Shown: one piece after another, positions 63,901-64,000 of the stretch
How positions within the stretch are numbered: position 1 is the first letter of the stretch
Layout of the letters: each line of letters begins with the position of its first letter
Assembly: GCF_036370855.1 (NCBI RefSeq)
Contig: NC_088098.1
Location: forward strand, 201,359,336 to 201,423,335
Direction: 5' to 3'
Length of the DNA: 64,000 nucleotides
Source of the DNA: Dromaius novaehollandiae
Taxonomy: Eukaryota > Chordata > Aves > Casuariiformes > Dromaiidae
Notes under the pieces: model-generated
The model's input: only the letters and a program-made list of their open reading frames with translations
Databases searched by the model: none
What the model was told of the DNA's origin: nothing
Made by a program: the position numbers and the translations under genes

Positions 63901-64000
63901 CTGCATCATCTGATTTCTGTATCAGAAGCAGTACCATAACTGTATTCCTATTACACAGAAGGGTGCAAGAGGCTAAAAAATTACTTACGAAAACAGATCA
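39231..64000 (-). CDS. CUL5: CUL5, cullin-5 ubiquitin ligase scaffold, residues 42-780 (18 exons; 5' end outside)
   Basis: Cullin-5 is the elongated scaffold of CRL5 E3 ligases. Its N-terminal cullin repeats bind Elongin B/C with SOCS-box receptors, and its C-terminal half binds RBX2/RNF7 and the ubiquitin-loaded E2. Eighteen coding segments join in perfect phase to 2221 nt. Adding the 122 nt missing before the first base gives exactly 2343 nt, the size of human CUL5 (780 residues plus stop). Identity to human is very high: almost every exon matches with at most a few conservative changes, such as HIVSAGL for HIISAGL. Lys724, the NEDD8 acceptor in QIMKMRKK, lies in the last exon. The final intron has a GC donor. 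The gene is tandem with ACAT1, about 5 kb upstream of its promoter. Confidence 0.98.
39426..40803. other. CUL5 last intron, GC-AG type, with (CA)n
   Basis: 1378 nt. The donor on the minus strand is CAG then GCAAGT; the acceptor is CCACTAG. It holds a CA repeat at 39879-39919 and a shorter ACACAC tract near 39460. Confidence 0.93.
39879..39919. repeat. (AC)n microsatellite
   Basis: About 20 uninterrupted AC units in the last CUL5 intron. Confidence 0.97.
40804..40927 (-). CDS. CUL5: CUL5 exon (GC donor)
   Basis: 124 nt encoding K676-Q716, KNAKVQKRGKINLIGRLQL through IVQLRILRTQ. The exon must end at CAG followed by GCAAGT to stay in phase with EAIIQ. Confidence 0.98.
40928..42216. other. CUL5 intron with a CR1 3' end
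   Basis: 1289 nt. The CR1-like tail lies at about 41995-42150. The rest is ordinary. Confidence 0.85.
41995..42150 (-). repeat. avian-type CR1 LINE 3' end fragment
   Basis: Words such as 'cagaatcata', 'gtcatctagtctaaccacc' and 'gaaaatttccaaa' match the usual CR1 3' end read in reverse, including the ATCATA-type terminal repeat. About 150 bp, 5'-truncated. Confidence 0.65.
42217..42335 (-). CDS. CUL5: CUL5 exon
   Basis: 119 nt encoding S636-L674: SLVAFPKLKRQVLLYEPQ through LFSVNQEFSL. It ends two bases into an Ile codon. Confidence 0.98.
42336..43062. other. CUL5 intron, no features recognised
   Basis: 727 nt of ordinary intron. Confidence 0.85.
43063..43224 (-). CDS. CUL5: CUL5 exon
   Basis: 162 nt in phase 0 encoding I582-W635: ITFKNEVGQYDLEVTTFQLA through LPDAELRRTLW. 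Part of the cullin homology domain. Confidence 0.98.
43343..43518 (-). CDS. CUL5: CUL5 exon
   Basis: 176 nt encoding D524-I581: DSVNIKILNAGAWSRSSEKV through HWHHLMSNGI, after a 118-nt intron on its 3' side. Part of the cullin homology domain. Confidence 0.98.
43519..44254. other. CUL5 intron, no features recognised
   Basis: 736 nt of ordinary intron. Confidence 0.85.
44255..44378 (-). CDS. CUL5: CUL5 exon
   Basis: 124 nt encoding E482-P522: EVGMPADYVNKLARMFQDIK through KNNKLALP. Confidence 0.98.
44379..45065. other. CUL5 intron with G/T tracts
   Basis: 687 nt. A run of alternating G and T tracts lies at 44531-44568 on the plus strand. Nothing else was recognised. Confidence 0.85.
44531..44568. 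repeat. alternating G-tract/T-tract low-complexity DNA
   Basis: Blocks of 4, 2, 6 and 2 G are separated by runs of 8, 6 and 8 T on the plus strand. The long spacers make a stable quadruplex unlikely. Confidence 0.85.
45066..45197 (-). CDS. CUL5: CUL5 exon
   Basis: 132 nt in phase 0 encoding L438-R481: LLVLKYVQNKDVFMRYHKAH through EENMVEWLR. Confidence 0.98.
45198..45741. other. CUL5 intron, no features recognised
   Basis: 544 nt of ordinary intron. Confidence 0.85.
45742..45874 (-). CDS. CUL5: CUL5 exon
   Basis: 133 nt encoding V394-V437: VGLKTQPESKCPELLANYCD through SEEIEAKLKEV. Confidence 0.98.
45875..49445. other. largest CUL5 intron in the window
   Basis: 3571 nt. The only structure noticed is a short inverted repeat at 48855-48874. 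Open frames such as the one at 48199-48567 lack homology and splice support. Confidence 0.85.
48855..48874. repeat. 9-bp inverted repeat, 2-bp spacer
   Basis: AACCGTTAA, then AA, then TTAACGGTT. The arms are perfect and contain Myb-like AACCGTT sites, probably coincidental in an intron. Confidence 0.9.
49446..49510 (-). CDS. CUL5: CUL5 exon (small)
   Basis: 65 nt encoding A372-K392, AYKAVVNDATIFKLE then LPLKQK, plus two bases of Gly393. Confidence 0.98.
49511..50116. other. CUL5 intron, no features recognised
   Basis: 606 nt of ordinary intron. Confidence 0.85.
50117..50224 (-). CDS. CUL5: CUL5 exon
   Basis: 108 nt in phase 0 encoding D336-K371: DSEKYVEQLLTLFNRFSKLV through PRFLTARDK. Confidence 0.98.
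50225..50988. other. CUL5 intron with poly-T/poly-A run next to the donor
   Basis: 764 nt. A run of about 24 T on the plus strand (50949-50972) is a long A run on the transcript strand, starting about 16 nt after the 5' splice site. Confidence 0.85.
50989..51119 (-). CDS. CUL5: CUL5 exon
   Basis: 131 nt encoding L293-T335: LHLMFSLMDKVPNGIEPMLK through MVAAAETITT. It has HIVSAGL where human has HIISAGL. Confidence 0.98.
51120..54440. other. CUL5 intron, no gene recognised
   Basis: 3321 nt with several homopolymer tracts (A near 51930 and 52900, G near 52457). No gene or confident repeat was seen. Confidence 0.85.
54441..54534 (-). CDS. CUL5: CUL5 exon
   Basis: 94 nt encoding L261-E291: LMECCVNALVTSFKETILAE then CQGMIKRNETE, plus one base of Lys292. 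Confidence 0.98.
54535..55694. other. CUL5 intron with a long G tract
   Basis: 1160 nt. A G run of about 17 bases, then A and four G, lies at 55209-55230. Nothing else was recognised. Confidence 0.85.
55695..55775 (-). CDS. CUL5: CUL5 exon (small)
   Basis: 81 nt in phase 0 encoding A234-A260: ADAKLKEEEKRALRYLET then RRECNSVEA. The next intron upstream is only 76 nt. Confidence 0.98.
55852..55997 (-). CDS. CUL5: CUL5 exon
   Basis: 146 nt encoding N186-Y233: NLCSNPEDKLQIYRDNFEKA through NGVQNYMKY. The first two bases complete Val185. Confidence 0.98.
55998..57043. other. CUL5 intron, no features recognised
   Basis: 1046 nt of ordinary intron. A near-duplicated GTATTTAAAAGA word lies near 56090-56120. 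Confidence 0.85.
57044..57185 (-). CDS. CUL5: CUL5 exon
   Basis: 142 nt encoding L138-Y184: LMLDTWNESIFSNIKNRLQD through QLVIGVRESY. Confidence 0.98.
57186..59995. other. CUL5 intron, no gene recognised
   Basis: 2810 nt. A plus-strand open frame at 59266-59481 looks hydrophobic but has no support. Confidence 0.85.
59996..60172 (-). CDS. CUL5: CUL5 exon
   Basis: 177 nt in phase 0 encoding R79-K137: RVLSHQDDTALLKAYIVEWR through NVEDSIVRK. N-terminal cullin-repeat region that contributes to Elongin C/receptor binding. Confidence 0.98.
60173..61574. other. CUL5 intron, possible hAT-end fragment
   Basis: 1402 nt. Around 60341 the sequence CAGTGGTTATTAACCTGTGG resembles one terminus of a Charlie/hAT element. 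A matching inverted end was not found. A 12-base C run lies at 61527-61538. Confidence 0.7.
61575..61674 (-). CDS. CUL5: CUL5 exon
   Basis: 100 nt encoding D46-A78: DVHAVCLWDDKGPAKIHQAL through FIKQAQA. It has ILDF where human has ILEF. The first base completes Ser45. Confidence 0.98.
61675..63988. other. CUL5 intron, no features recognised
   Basis: 2314 nt of AT-rich intron before the partial exon at the right edge. Confidence 0.85.
63989..64000 (-). CDS. CUL5: CUL5 exon, 3' edge only (truncated by window)
   Basis: The last 12 bases read TGATCTGTTTTC on the minus strand followed by donor GTAAGT. This encodes the end of WFDLFS (residues 42-45 of human CUL5), and the phase fits the next exon exactly. 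The rest of the exon lies beyond the window. Confidence 0.88.

Overview
The window is vertebrate nuclear DNA. It holds three intron-rich protein-coding genes in the order NPAT (+, 3' part), ACAT1 (-, complete) and CUL5 (-, all but the 5' end). This is the neighbourhood of human 11q22.3 (CUL5-ACAT1-NPAT-ATM). Small introns, few repeats, and worn CR1-type LINE fragments as the only clear interspersed repeats suggest a bird or another sauropsid. The species is inferred. Gene identities rest on exon-by-exon translation compared with the human proteins as I remember them; no database search was run.

Layout. 1-1746 is NPAT intron with a 3 x 23 bp tandem repeat. 1747-12746 holds the last eight coding exons of NPAT, the cyclin E/CDK2-responsive coactivator of histone genes, followed by a 3'UTR to about 13950. 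13950-15310 is a short spacer between two convergent genes. 15573-29646 is ACAT1, mitochondrial acetoacetyl-CoA thiolase, in 12 exons encoding 419 residues, with its first exon in a CpG island (about 29200-29900). 29900-35030 is intergenic and contains a decayed CR1 LINE. About 35030-39230 is the probable long, AT-rich 3'UTR of CUL5. 39231-64000 holds 18 CUL5 coding exons, residues 42-780. The last 12 bases of the window are the 3' edge of a further coding exon.

All exon phases join correctly. ACAT1 sums to exactly 1260 nt, and the CUL5 portion is exactly what a 780-residue protein needs if it starts as human CUL5 does. The three genes share no pathway: NPAT drives S-phase histone transcription, ACAT1 acts in ketone-body and isoleucine metabolism, and CUL5 scaffolds a ubiquitin ligase. 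What links them is conserved synteny.

The most notable points are two independent GC-AG introns, one before the last exon of NPAT and one before the last exon of CUL5. Others are a perfect 26-bp palindrome, a possible hAT-like element in ACAT1, a polyadenylation hexamer overlapping the NPAT stop codon, and unexplained antisense open segments at the left edge. I found no prokaryotic-type system, CRISPR array, RNA gene or clearly novel gene system.
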